This document shows positions 27,159-35,720 of a stretch of DNA of 64,000 nt, one piece after another (the first letter of the stretch is position 1; each line of letters starts with the position of its first letter). Source of the DNA: Amycolatopsis sp. A133 (GTDB lineage Bacteria > Actinomycetota > Actinomycetes > Mycobacteriales > Pseudonocardiaceae). The translations under genes and the position numbers were made by a program. The stretch covers positions 186,001-250,000 of the forward strand of contig NZ_JAVHJU010000008.1 of assembly GCF_031082405.1 (NCBI RefSeq), in the 5' to 3' direction. A model generated the notes under the pieces. That model was not told where the DNA came from. It was given only the letters and a program-made list of their open reading frames with translations, and searched no databases.

Positions 27159-27259
27159 CTGAGGCTTATTCTGGTCAGGCCGCCGCTCCCCACCCACACA
27201 CCGCTGCTCTCAAGGCAAAGTCATGTGGCGGCCGACGGCTGAATAAGCCTCACGAGTAG
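27155..27259 (+). CDS. Possible 34-aa leader peptide between anmK and the symporter
   Basis: The ATG overlaps the anmK stop (ATGA) and the ORF ends 9 bases before the symporter ATG, so it would couple the two genes. The peptide starts MTEAYSGQAAAPHPH and ends in a basic stretch SCGGRRLNKPHE. There is no membrane helix. Codon use is less GC3-biased than in its neighbours. The same DNA forms a long-range stem, so it may be an RNA element rather than a gene. Confidence 0.35.
   Translation: MTEAYSGQAAAPHPHTAALKAKSCGGRRLNKPHE
27160..27252 (+). promoter_or_regulatory. Candidate structured RNA leader of the symporter gene
   Basis: Perfect 12-base arms TGAGGCTTATTC (27160-27171) and GAATAAGCCTCA (27241-27252) enclose a second nested pair GGCCGCC (27178-27184) and GGCGGCC (27227-27233). 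The loop is 42 bases and rich in C and A. The AT-rich arms are unusual in this genome. The structure ends 17 bases before the symporter ATG, where it could expose or hide the TAGGAGAG ribosome site. No known riboswitch consensus is recognised. Confidence 0.5.
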
Positions 27260-27268
27260 GAGAGATCC

Positions 27269-28831
27269 ATGCGCGGTGTTGACCTCGCCATCATCGTGAT
27301 CTACCTGGCGGCGATGCCGCTGATAGGCGTGCTCGTCGGCCGGAGACAACGGTCGGCGGCCGACTACTTCGTCGGCGAGCGCAGCCTCCCGTGGGGTGCG
27401 GTGATGCTGTCCGTGGTGGCCACGGAGACCTCGACGCTGACCGTGATCAGCACGCCCGGGCTGGTCTTCGGCAACGCGTTCCTGTTCCTGCAGCTGGCCT
27501 TCGGTTACATCATCGGCCGGACGATCGCCGCGTTCGTCCTGCTGCCGCGCTACTTCCGGGGCAACCTCGTCAGCGCGTACGAGTTCCTCGGGAGGCGGTT
27601 CGGCTCCGGGCTGCAGGGCACCGCGTCGGTGACGTTCGTGATCACGCGGCTGCTGGCCGAGGGCGTGCGCCTGTTCGCCGGCGCGATCCCGATCAAGGTG
27701 ATCCTGGCGCACTACGGCATCCACGTGGACTACTGGGTGATCGTCGTCATCCTCACCGCGCTGACGCTGATCTACGCCTACATCGGCGGGATCAAGGCGG
27801 TCGTGTGGGTCGACGTCATCCAGCTGTCGCTGTACCTCGGCGGTGCCGCGGTGGCCGCGATCGTGCTGCTGAACAAACTGCCGGCCGACTGGGTCTCCCA
27901 GGCGTCCGCGGACGGCAAGTTCGTGCTCGTCGACTTCACCAAGAACCTGCTGACCAGCCCGTACGCCTTCGTGACGGCGGTGCTCGGCGGCGCGGCGCTG
28001 TCGATGGCCTCGCACGGCGCCGACCAGCTGATCGCCCAGCGGCTGCTGGCCACGCGCAGCCTGCGCGACGGCCAGAAGGCGCTCATCGGCAGCGGCATCA
28101 TCGTCACCATCCAGTTCGCGCTGTTCCTGCTGGTCGGGGCGATGCTGTGGGTGTTCAACGGCCGCAAGCCGGTCGCACAGCTCGGCATGCAGAGCCCGGA
28201 CGACGTGTTCTCGCGGTTCATCATCGACGACCTGCCGGTCGGCGTGTCGGGCCTGCTCATCGCCGGGGTGCTCGCCTCGACGATGGGTGCGCTCGCGTCC
28301 GCGCTCAACGCGCTTTCGACGTCCACTGTGGCCGATCTCTACCAGCGGTTCACCAAGCGCTCGCCCGAGGACTCGAAGCTGCTGCAGCACGGTCGCATGT
28401 GGACCCTGATCTGGGCCGTGGTGTTCGCGGTGTTCGCTTCGCTGTTCTCGACCACGAAGAACTCGGTGATCGAACTCGGCCTGGCCATCACCGGCTACAC
28501 CTACGGCGCCCTGCTGGGGTCGTTCCTGCTGGGGCTGCTGGTCAAGAAGGCGCGGCAGGCGGACGCGATCATCGCGTTCGTCGTCACGGTCGTGGTGATG
28601 GCGTTCGTCATCCTCGGGGTGAAGTTCAGCGCGAAGACCGGCGGCCTGATCGGCGTCGACTTCAGCAAGGCGGCCGGGGACAAGGTGGCGCTCGCCTACC
28701 CGTGGTACACGCTGATGGGCGTGGTCATCACGCTGATCGTCGGCGGGTTGCTGTCCCTGCGCCACCGGACACCGGACCCGAAGGCGGCCGAGGCCGACGC
28801 CACGCCTCCACAGGAGGAAGTCGCCGCCTGA
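27269..28831 (+). CDS. Sodium:solute symporter (SSS family)
   Basis: A 520-aa inner-membrane transporter with about 13 hydrophobic segments. It has the SSS pattern near the start (ADYFVGERSLPWGAVMLSVVATETSTLT), YAYIGGIKAVVWVDVIQ, and GLLIAGVLASTMGALASALNALSTSTVADLY, the family signature with Na+-site Ser/Thr residues. The C-terminus is a polar Glu/Pro tail. It directly follows anmK, so a peptidoglycan amino sugar or related sugar is a reasonable substrate (inference). TAGGAGAG is an excellent ribosome site. Confidence 0.9.
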   Translation: MRGVDLAIIVIYLAAMPLIGVLVGRRQRSAADYFVGERSLPWGAVMLSVVATETSTLTVISTPGLVFGNAFLFLQLAFGYIIGRTIAAFVLLPRYFRGNLVSAYEFLGRRFGSGLQGTASVTFVITRLLAEGVRLFAGAIPIKVILAHYGIHVDYWVIVVILTALTLIYAYIGGIKAVVWVDVIQLSLYLGGAAVAAIVLLNKLPADWVSQASADGKFVLVDFTKNLLTSPYAFVTAVLGGAALSMASHGADQLIAQRLLATRSLRDGQKALIGSGIIVTIQFALFLLVGAMLWVFNGRKPVAQLGMQSPDDVFSRFIIDDLPVGVSGLLIAGVLASTMGALASALNALSTSTVADLYQRFTKRSPEDSKLLQHGRMWTLIWAVVFAVFASLFSTTKNSVIELGLAITGYTYGALLGSFLLGLLVKKARQADAIIAFVVTVVVMAFVILGVKFSAKTGGLIGVDFSKAAGDKVALAYPWYTLMGVVITLIVGGLLSLRHRTPDPKAAEADATPPQEEVAA

Positions 28832-28918
28832 TCCTTCTGAACCGTTTCCGGCGGGCGCCCGTGTCGGGTTGCGGGAGCCCGCCGAGAAGCGGCGGGAGAA
28901 TCTTCGAAGGTGGATCCC

Positions 28919-29419
28919 ATGAAGCGGATGACGGTGGCGCTCGCGGTCGGTGCCCTGCTGGTCGGCGGCGCGGCAACGGCTTCGGCCACCCCGGCGGCGC
29001 CGAAGGCCCCGGACGCGGTCAAGGTCCCGGCGGGCCACCGGGTGCTGGCGAGCTACCCGGCCGAGGGGGTGCAGATCTACGGCTGCACGAACGGCGCGTG
29101 GGCGCTGCTGCAGCCCGCGGCGGTCCTGTCGAAGCACGGCAAACCGGTGGCCCTGCACAGCAAGGGCCCGGTGTGGACGTCCACTGTGGACGGTAGCACG
29201 GTGGGTGCGGCGGCGGCCGCGTCGGCGCCGCGCACGGGCGCGATCCCGGAGCTGCTGCTCAAGGCGAACCTCAACACCGGCGCCGGGATGTTCGGCGAGG
29301 TGACCTACATCCAGCGGCTCAACACGCGAGGGGGCGTGGCCCCGGCCGGAGCGTGCACCGACGGGGCCCAGACCGCGGTCCGCTATTCGGCGGACTACGC
29401 CTTCTGGGTCGCCGGATAA
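28919..29419 (+). CDS. Secreted DUF3455-type protein
   Basis: A 166-aa exported protein. The signal peptide covers about residues 1-23 (MTVALAVGALLVGGAATASA). The mature part shows VPAGHRVLASYPAEGVQIYGC, WALLQPAAVLS, GPVWTSTVDGS and a final GGVAPAGACTDGAQTAVRYSADYAFW, the pattern of DUF3455 secreted proteins, with two cysteines that could form a disulfide. Function is unknown. ATG 28919 is preferred over a GTG nine bases upstream because it opens directly with the basic signal start MKRM. Confidence 0.8.
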   Translation: MKRMTVALAVGALLVGGAATASATPAAPKAPDAVKVPAGHRVLASYPAEGVQIYGCTNGAWALLQPAAVLSKHGKPVALHSKGPVWTSTVDGSTVGAAAAASAPRTGAIPELLLKANLNTGAGMFGEVTYIQRLNTRGGVAPAGACTDGAQTAVRYSADYAFWVAG

Positions 29420-29472
29420 GCGGATGTGGTGCCCCTCCCGGTCCCGTAGCCTGGGAACGGGAGGGGGATCAC

Positions 29473-29697
29473 ATGGAGTTTTTCATCGGGCTCGGCGCCG
29501 TCCTCGCCGTGGTGCTCGTCATCGCGCTGGTCGTGGACCGGTCCGATCGCGGGCGCGGGGCCAAGCGCGGCATGATCACGCCACGCGGGCGCCGTCCGCG
29601 GATCGAGGACGCGACCTGGCTGGGCAACGACCTCAGCACCTACGAGCCTCGCGCGAGGCCGGACGACCGGCCGCCGCGCGAAGACGACGTCAGCTGA
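29473..29697 (+). CDS. Small single-helix membrane protein
   Basis: A 74-aa protein with one N-terminal membrane helix (FFIGLGAVLAVVLVIALVV, about residues 3-21) and a basic, Pro/Arg-rich cytoplasmic tail (RSDRGRGAKRG; RPDDRPPREDDVS). GGGAGGGGG precedes the ATG. No family is recognised. It overlaps the 3' end of smc by 8 bases on the opposite strand. Confidence 0.65.
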   Translation: MEFFIGLGAVLAVVLVIALVVDRSDRGRGAKRGMITPRGRRPRIEDATWLGNDLSTYEPRARPDDRPPREDDVS

Positions 29698-32600
29698 CTC
29701 CGACCGGCTCTTCCTCGGCCGTGCGCAGGCGCTGCGAAATCACCTTCGTGATGCCGTCGCCCTGCATGCTCACGCCGTAGAGCGCGTCGGCGATCTCCAT
29801 CGTCGGCTTCTGGTGGGTGATGATGATCAGCTGCGACGAGTCGCGCAGCTGCTCCAGCAGCCCGATCAGCCGGCGCATGTTGGTGTCGTCGAGGGCCGCC
29901 TCGACCTCGTCCATGACGTAGAACGGTGACGGCCGGGCGCGGAAGATCGCGACCAGCATGCCCACCGCGACCAGCGACTTCTCGCCACCCGACAGCAGCG
30001 AAAGCCGCTTGACCTTCTTGCCCGGCGGGCGCGCCTCGACGTCGACGCCGGTGGACAGCAGGTCGTCCGGCTCGGTCAGGACCATCCGGCCCTCGCCGCC
30101 CGGGAAGAGCACGCCGAACACCGTCTCGAACTCGCGGGCCACGTCCGCGTACGCCGAGGCGAAGACCTCGAGGATCTTCTCGTCGACCTGCTTGATCACC
30201 GCCTCGAGGTCCTTGCGGGTGTCCTTGAGGTCCTCCAGCTGCGTGGAGAGGAACTTGTACCGCTCCTCCAGCGCCGCGAACTCCTCCAGCGCGAGGGGGT
30301 TCACCTTGCCCAGCAGGGAAAGGTCCTTCTCGGCGCGCTTGGCTCGGCGGGCCTGGGTGTCGCGGTCGTAGGGCATCGGCGGCGGCGGGGTGACGTCCTC
30401 GCCGCGGTCCTTGGCTGCCTCGTACTCGGCCATCTCGCCCGCGCTGGGCGGAACCGGGACGTCCGGGCCGTACTCGCGGACGAGGTCCTCGAGGCCCATG
30501 CCGAAGTCCTCGGCGATCTTGGCTTCCAGGGTCTCCAGCCGCAGCCGCTGCTCGGCGCGCAGCACCTCGTCGCGGTGGACGGCGTCGGTCAGCTTCTCCA
30601 GCTCGCCGGTGAGCTCGCGGACCTTGGCGCGGACGCCGGTCAGCGCCTGCTCGCGGCTCTGGCGGCGGGCCTGGACCTGGTCGCGTTCGGTGGCGGCGCG
30701 CTGCACCGAGTGTTCGATGCGCTCGAGCGCGATCTCGCCGGCGTTGACGACGGCGTTGGCGATCCCGGCGCCGCGCTTGCGGGCCGCCGCGGCGCGCTCG
30801 GCGCGTTCGCGGGCCTGCTGCTCGGCGTGCGCGGCGCGGCGGAGGCCCTCGGCCTTGCCGGCGATGCTGCGCGCCCGCTCCTCGGCGGTGCGCTGCGCGA
30901 GCCGCGCCTCCATCTCCTGCTGCCGGACGACGGCCAGTTCTTCGACGGCCTGGTCGCGCTCGGCGGTGTCCGGGTCGTCCTCGACGGGCTGCTCGGCGAC
31001 GGCGGCGAGCCGTTCCTCCAGCTCCGCGAGCTGGGCCAGCGCCTGCACGCGGCTCTGCTCGACCTTCGCGCGCTGCCCGGAGAGCCGTTCGACTTCCGCC
31101 TGCGCCTGGCGGGCCGCCTGCTGCAGCCGGCTGAGCCGCTCCGACGACCGGGCCTTGCGGACCTTCGCCTCGCCGAGGGCGTCCTTGGCCTGGGAGACCT
31201 CTTCGCGACGCGCTTGCTGCTCGGCGCGGGCGCCTTCCAGCTCGGCCGCGTACTGCTCCAGCTGGCGTTCGGCCGTGCGCAGCCGCGCGGCGGCCTCGTC
31301 GACGGCGGCCTGGACCTCGATCACGCTCTCGCGCTTGCCGGAGCCGCCGATCGCCCAGCGCGCGCCGAAAACGTCGCCCTCGGCCGTGACCGCCCGGACG
31401 TCCGGGTGCGCGGCCACCAGGTGCCGCGCCGACTCGAGGTCACCGACGATGGCCAGCTTGTCGAGCGCCAGCTCGACGGCGGCGCGCAGCTGCGGCGGCG
31501 CGGTGACGACCTCGCGGGCCCAGCGCGCGCCTTCCGGCAGCGACGGCCACGAGTATGTGTCCACAGTGGACTCCGGACCGCCGAGCAGGATGCCCGCGCG
31601 GCCGGAATCGGTGTCCTTCAAGTACTTCAGTGCCCGCAGCGCGTCTTCGCCGCCCGAGACGGCGACCGCGTCGGCCACCGGGCCGAGCGCCGCGGCCAGC
31701 GCGACTTCGGACCCCGGCTCGACGGTGAGCAGCGCGGCGACCGACCCGAGCAGGCCCGGCAGTTCGTGGGACGCGCCGAGCAGCGCGCCCGCGCCGTCCT
31801 TGCGCTTGAGCCCCATGGACAGCGCCTCGACGCGCGCCTTTTCCGAAGCGATCTCGCGCTCGGCGGCGCGTTCGGCCTTGACCAGCTCTTCGACGCGGGC
31901 CTTGGCCGCGTTGTTGGCCTCGACCGCGCGGTCGTGGCGGTCCATCAGGCCGGCGTCGTCGGATTCCTCCACGCCGCCGTCGGTCCTGGCCGTCTCCATC
32001 TCTTCGACGGCGATCTCGGCGCGCTCGGCGGCTTCCTCGATGGAGACGCTGAGCCGGTCGATCTCGTCGGTGGTGGCGCCGTTCTTGCTGCGCAGCGCCT
32101 CGACCTGGCCGGTCAGCTTGGCCATGCCCTCGCGGCGGTCGGCGATGGCGCGGACGGCGGCCCAGTGCGCGCGCTCGGCCGCCTGGACGCGCTGTTCGAG
32201 GTCCTCGCGCCGCAGCACGGTCTCGGCGAGCAGCTCCCGGGCCTCCATGACGGCCTCGTTGAGCTCTTCCTCCTGCTCGGCGACGCGCTCGGCTTCTTCG
32301 AGCAGCTCCTCGGGGTCACGGCCGCCGGTGTTCGTGGTGACGTCGGCGGAGAGGTGCCGCTGGCGCTCGATGGCGAGGCGGACGGTGCCGCGCAGCCGCT
32401 CGGCCAGCGCCGACAGCTTGTACCAGGTCTCCTGGGCGGTCTGCAGCAGCGGCGCGTCTTCGGCGAGCGAGGCTTCCAGCTCGGCTTCTTCGGCGGAGAC
32501 GAGCTCGAGGTGCTGGTCGACCTCGGCGCGGCGCTGGCGGGCGGTGCGCTCGTCGGCCTCCTCGCGCGCGATCGCGTCGCGCTGGATGACCAGGTCGTCG

Positions 32601-33292
32601 GCCAGCAGGCGCAGCCGCGAATCGCGCAGTTCGGACTGGACCGACTGGGCCTTGCGGGCGATCTCGGCCTGCTTGCCCAGCGGCTTGAGCTGGCGGCGCA
32701 GCTCGGTGGTGAGGTCGCCGAGGCGGTCGAGGTTGCCCTGCATGTTGGCCAGCTTGCGCAGGGTCTGTTCCTTGCGCTTGCGGTGCTTGAGGACGCCGGC
32801 GGCCTCTTCGATGAAGGCGCGGCGCTCTTCGGGCTTGGACTCGAGGATGGCCGCCAGCTGGCCCTGGCCGACGATGACGTGCATCTCGCGGCCGATGCCG
32901 GAGTCCGACAGCAGTTCCTGGACGTCCATCAGGCGGCAGCGGTCGCCGTTGATCTCGTACTCGCTCGCGCCGTCGCGGAACATCCGGCGGGTGATCGACA
33001 CCTCGGAGTATTCGATGGGGAGCGCGCCGTCGGCGTTGTCGATGGTGAGGGTGACCTCGGCGCGGCCGAGCGGGGCGCGGCCCGCGGTGCCGGCGAAGAT
33101 GACGTCCTCCATCTTGCCGCCGCGCAGGTCCTTGGCGCCCTGGGTGCCCATGACCCAGCGCAGCGCGTCGAGCACGTTCGACTTGCCGGAGCCGTTCGGC
33201 CCGACCACGCAGGTGATCCCGGGTTCGAAGCGCAGCGTGGTGGCCGAGGCGAAGGACTTGAAGCCCTTGAGCGTCAGGCTTTTCAGGTGCAC
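29690..33292 (-). CDS. smc: Chromosome segregation protein SMC
   Basis: A 1200-aa condensin ATPase that organises and segregates the chromosome with ScpA/ScpB. Order of parts: Walker A GPNGSGKSN near residue 35; the QGQLAAILESKPEERR region; a long coiled coil; a hinge about 500-650 (GLLGSVAALLTVEPGSEVAL); the returning coil; then LSGGEKSL signature and Walker B FYVMDEVEAALDD near the end. The start is GTG 33292 (MHLKSLTLKGFKSFA). Long open frames on the opposite strand are codon-bias shadows. Confidence 0.97.
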   Translation of the reverse strand: MHLKSLTLKGFKSFASATTLRFEPGITCVVGPNGSGKSNVLDALRWVMGTQGAKDLRGGKMEDVIFAGTAGRAPLGRAEVTLTIDNADGALPIEYSEVSITRRMFRDGASEYEINGDRCRLMDVQELLSDSGIGREMHVIVGQGQLAAILESKPEERRAFIEEAAGVLKHRKRKEQTLRKLANMQGNLDRLGDLTTELRRQLKPLGKQAEIARKAQSVQSELRDSRLRLLADDLVIQRDAIAREEADERTARQRRAEVDQHLELVSAEEAELEASLAEDAPLLQTAQETWYKLSALAERLRGTVRLAIERQRHLSADVTTNTGGRDPEELLEEAERVAEQEEELNEAVMEARELLAETVLRREDLEQRVQAAERAHWAAVRAIADRREGMAKLTGQVEALRSKNGATTDEIDRLSVSIEEAAERAEIAVEEMETARTDGGVEESDDAGLMDRHDRAVEANNAAKARVEELVKAERAAEREIASEKARVEALSMGLKRKDGAGALLGASHELPGLLGSVAALLTVEPGSEVALAAALGPVADAVAVSGGEDALRALKYLKDTDSGRAGILLGGPESTVDTYSWPSLPEGARWAREVVTAPPQLRAAVELALDKLAIVGDLESARHLVAAHPDVRAVTAEGDVFGARWAIGGSGKRESVIEVQAAVDEAAARLRTAERQLEQYAAELEGARAEQQARREEVSQAKDALGEAKVRKARSSERLSRLQQAARQAQAEVERLSGQRAKVEQSRVQALAQLAELEERLAAVAEQPVEDDPDTAERDQAVEELAVVRQQEMEARLAQRTAEERARSIAGKAEGLRRAAHAEQQARERAERAAAARKRGAGIANAVVNAGEIALERIEHSVQRAATERDQVQARRQSREQALTGVRAKVRELTGELEKLTDAVHRDEVLRAEQRLRLETLEAKIAEDFGMGLEDLVREYGPDVPVPPSAGEMAEYEAAKDRGEDVTPPPPMPYDRDTQARRAKRAEKDLSLLGKVNPLALEEFAALEERYKFLSTQLEDLKDTRKDLEAVIKQVDEKILEVFASAYADVAREFETVFGVLFPGGEGRMVLTEPDDLLSTGVDVEARPPGKKVKRLSLLSGGEKSLVAVGMLVAIFRARPSPFYVMDEVEAALDDTNMRRLIGLLEQLRDSSQLIIITHQKPTMEIADALYGVSMQGDGITKVISQRLRTAEEEPVGVS

Positions 33293-33458
33293 GTGCTGCT
33301 GACCCCTCTGGCCGCGGGTACGGGCGGTTCAATCGTCCCAGGCTACCCGGCGGCGTCCGGGGACCGCCGGACGCGCCCCCTCTCGGCGCGCCTAGCACAC
33401 CCGGACCTGCGCCGGCAACACCACGAGTCACACCGGCCCCGGACGGCCCAAGGCGCCG

Positions 33459-33746
33459 CTACCGCTCGACGAAGCCGGTGAGCCCGCCTTTCGGCTCGGA
33501 CCAGCGCTCCGCGACGTGCTCCACACTTCCGGGTGATTCTCCCGACCGTAACGCGGATAACAGCCGCTGACAGTGGTTCCGGCTACCCTCCGCTATCACC
33601 TCGACACGGCCGTCGGCGAGATTGCTCGCGCTCCCGACCAGGCCGAGTTCCAGCGCGCGGCTGCGCGTCCACCAGCGGAAACCGACGCCCTGGACCCGGC
33701 CGCGCACCCACGCCGTCAGCCGGGTGCGGGTTTCTTCCTCACTCAC
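33459..33746 (-). CDS. acyP: Acylphosphatase
   Basis: A 95-aa enzyme that hydrolyses acyl phosphates. The two family signatures are present: RGRVQGVGFRWWT with the catalytic Arg (about residues 14-26) and SNLADGRVEVIAEG with the catalytic Asn (about 42-55). GTG 33746 follows GGGAGGAC. It lies upstream of smc in the same direction, the usual actinobacterial order, with 166 unfeatured bases between them. Confidence 0.92.
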   Translation of the reverse strand: MSEEETRTRLTAWVRGRVQGVGFRWWTRSRALELGLVGSASNLADGRVEVIAEGSRNHCQRLLSALRSGESPGSVEHVAERWSEPKGGLTGFVER

Positions 33747-33945
33747 GTTCGTCCTCCCTTCCGGGTCAACCGACCGCACACAGTTACGGATCAAGGCCAC
33801 TACCTGGGCGAATACCCGCACACCGGTGATAACCTCCCCGCCGAGGTCGCTCCCCCGCCGTGGGCGCACTGCTTTACCAGCACCAGCACCAGCGCTCCGA
33901 TCCACGACCTCGACCGCGCCTCCCCGAAATCCCCAAGGAGCCTGT

Positions 33946-34557
33946 ATGCCCCGCCCCGCCGGGTCGGATTCGAGCTCTCGGATCACCAGGATCGACACCG
34001 CGCCGCCCAAGAGCAGCAAACCGAACCGCACCGGGTACGTCGTGCTCGGGGTGGCCGGGCTGGTCGTCGCGACCGCGTTCGCCGCCGTGGCCGAGCTCGC
34101 CGGGCCGGGCCCCGCCACCACCGCGGGCGGCACGGGCGGCCCCGGCGGCCAGGGCACGGTCCCGGCCGGCGTCCGGACGCTGACGAACACCCCGTCCTCG
34201 GCCGGCCCGTCGACGGTCGGCGGCGAGCCGTCAACGTCGACCCCCACGTCCCCGAGCGCGCCGACGACGGTCGTGTCGGTGAGCCCGGACGGCAAGACGA
34301 CCACCACGGTCGTCACGCAGTCCCCGCCGCCCCCGCCGCGCAACGACACGGGCAGCAACCCGCCGCCGTACACGCCGCCGGCGTCGACTTCCCAGCCGAA
34401 GCCGCCGACCACGACGAAGTCGACCCCGCCGCCGGAGACGACCCCGTCGACGCCGCCGGAGAGCACTTCGACCCCGCCCAGCGGCGGCGGCCCGAGCACC
34501 GGCGGCTCGCCGTCCACCACCTCCGTGTCGACCGGAAGCCCCACGCACGCGCAGTGA
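33946..34557 (+). CDS. Membrane-anchored Pro/Thr/Ser-rich protein
   Basis: A 203-aa protein. A basic N-terminus is followed by one membrane helix (GYVVLGVAGLVVATAFAAVAEL, about residues 29-50). About 140 residues of Pro, Thr, Ser and Gly follow (for example TTKSTPPPETTPSTPPEST), a disordered extracellular stalk. A sortase motif and catalytic domain are absent. AAGGAG is 6 bases before the ATG. It is probably a cell-wall-spanning or glycosylated surface protein (inference). The long palindrome at 34576-34630 follows. Confidence 0.65.
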   Translation: MPRPAGSDSSSRITRIDTAPPKSSKPNRTGYVVLGVAGLVVATAFAAVAELAGPGPATTAGGTGGPGGQGTVPAGVRTLTNTPSSAGPSTVGGEPSTSTPTSPSAPTTVVSVSPDGKTTTTVVTQSPPPPPRNDTGSNPPPYTPPASTSQPKPPTTTKSTPPPETTPSTPPESTSTPPSGGGPSTGGSPSTTSVSTGSPTHAQ

Positions 34558-34575
34558 CCCGCCGCTCCGGCGCAG

Positions 34576-34630
34576 GTTCGTGAAGGCCACCTCGAGGAAG
34601 TCGAATTTCCTCGAGGTGGCCTCCACGAAC
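34576..34630. repeat. 24-bp-arm palindrome, family C
   Basis: Arms 34576-34599 and 34607-34630 pair at 23 of 24 positions around a 7-base loop. The inner part reads GGCCACCTCGAGGAA. It lies in the convergent gap between the stalk-protein gene and a leftward small membrane gene, a good position for a bidirectional terminator. No T-run is present. Confidence 0.8.
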
Positions 34631-34657
34631 TTCAGGACACGGGGCCTGAGCTGTGGT

Positions 34658-34867
34658 CTAGTCCGGGTGGCCGGCTCCGCGCCTGCGGATCAAGGCCCCT
34701 CCGGCCGCCGAGCCCACCGCCACGATGGGGGCGATGATGCCCCCGCCCCACGGATCCGGCCGGCCCAGGGCGTAACCGATGCCGACGCCGGCGAAGTAGG
34801 CCAACGCGGCGACGGCGAGCCAGCGCCCGGCGCGCGCCCACCGCCGGCCGGCGGAAGAATCCGTCAT
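34658..34867 (-). CDS. Small two-helix membrane protein
   Basis: A 69-aa protein beginning MTDSSAGRRWARAGRW, with hydrophobic segments at about residues 15-31 (LAVAALAYFAGVGIGYAL) and 38-55 (GGIIAPIVAVGSAAGGALI) and a basic tail. No family is recognised. GTG codons just upstream could also start it. It lies downstream of kdpE in opposite order to any partner and appears monocistronic. Confidence 0.55.
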   Translation of the reverse strand: MTDSSAGRRWARAGRWLAVAALAYFAGVGIGYALGRPDPWGGGIIAPIVAVGSAAGGALIRRRGAGHPD

Positions 34868-35021
34868 CGCCACCACCGCCGGAAGAACAACGCCGCGTTG
34901 ACCGGGAATACCGCGGCCACCGCCTCCTGGACCCAGCGCTTCCGAGCCGCCGGGCCGCCGTGCGGGAACCGCCCTCTCGCTCCCTCAGACACCCTGGCGA
35001 GGTACCCCACCGGCCGCGGGT

Positions 35022-35720
35022 TCAGACCTCGAAGCGGTAGCCCATCCCGGGTTCGGTCAGCAGGTGCCGGGGCCGGGAGGGCTCACGCTCCAGCTTGCGC
35101 CGCAGCTGGGCCAGGTACACCCGCAGGTAGTGCGACTCCGTCTCGTACGACGGGCCCCACACCTCGTGCAGCAGCTGCTTCTGCGCCACCAGCCGCCCGC
35201 GGTTGCGGACCAGCAGCTCCAGCACACCCCACTCCGTCTTCGTCAGGTGGACTTCCTCGCCGTCGTGGCGGCGGACCCGTTTCGCCGCCAGATCGACCGT
35301 GAACGACTCGGTGTCCACCACCGCGTCCGCGCCGTCCGCGCCCGCCACCGCGGAGCGGCGGACCGCCGCGCGCAGGCGGGCCAGCAGCTCGTCCATGCCG
35401 AACGGCTTCGTCACGTAGTCGTCGGCGCCCGCGTCGAGGGCCTCGACCTTGTCCGCCGAATCGCCGCGGGCGGACAGGACGATGATCGGGACCGTCGTCC
35501 AGCCGCGCAGGCCGGCGATCACCTCCGTGCCGTCGAGGTCGGGCAGGCCGAGGTCGAGCACGACGACGTCGGGCTTGGTCTCGGCGACCGCCTTGAGCGC
35601 GGCGGTGCCGTCGTGCGCGGTGATCACCTTGTAGCCGCGGGCGGTCAGGTTGATCCGCAGTGCCCGCACGATCTGCGGCTCGTCGTCCACCACCAGGACG
35701 GTGGCACCCGGGTCGCTCAT
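35022..35720 (-). CDS. kdpE: Response regulator KdpE
   Basis: A 232-aa OmpR/PhoB-type regulator that activates kdpFABC under potassium limitation or osmotic stress. The receiver domain has VVDDEP, the phosphorylated Asp in VVLDLGLPD (about residue 54), LSARGD and the switch Lys in VTKPFGMDELLAR. The winged-helix output domain includes HLTKTEWGVLELLVRNRGR and HYLRVYLAQLRRKLE. The ATG overlaps the kdpD stop by 4 bases. Likely DNA targets are the phased repeats at 42880-42928. Confidence 0.95.
   Translation of the reverse strand: MSDPGATVLVVDDEPQIVRALRINLTARGYKVITAHDGTAALKAVAETKPDVVVLDLGLPDLDGTEVIAGLRGWTTVPIIVLSARGDSADKVEALDAGADDYVTKPFGMDELLARLRAAVRRSAVAGADGADAVVDTESFTVDLAAKRVRRHDGEEVHLTKTEWGVLELLVRNRGRLVAQKQLLHEVWGPSYETESHYLRVYLAQLRRKLEREPSRPRHLLTEPGMGYRFEV

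Noticed and set aside
27155..27259. A known riboswitch (TPP, SAM, cobalamin, glycine, c-di-GMP or ykkC type)
   Set aside because: I tried to match the conserved core sequences of these classes and none fits. The stem is reported as an unknown element only.
30390..33481. Two opposite-strand ORFs of about 970 codons over smc
   Set aside because: They are exact shadows of smc, low-complexity Ser/Arg/Ala-rich or Gly/Arg/Leu-rich, and carry no family motif or ribosome site.
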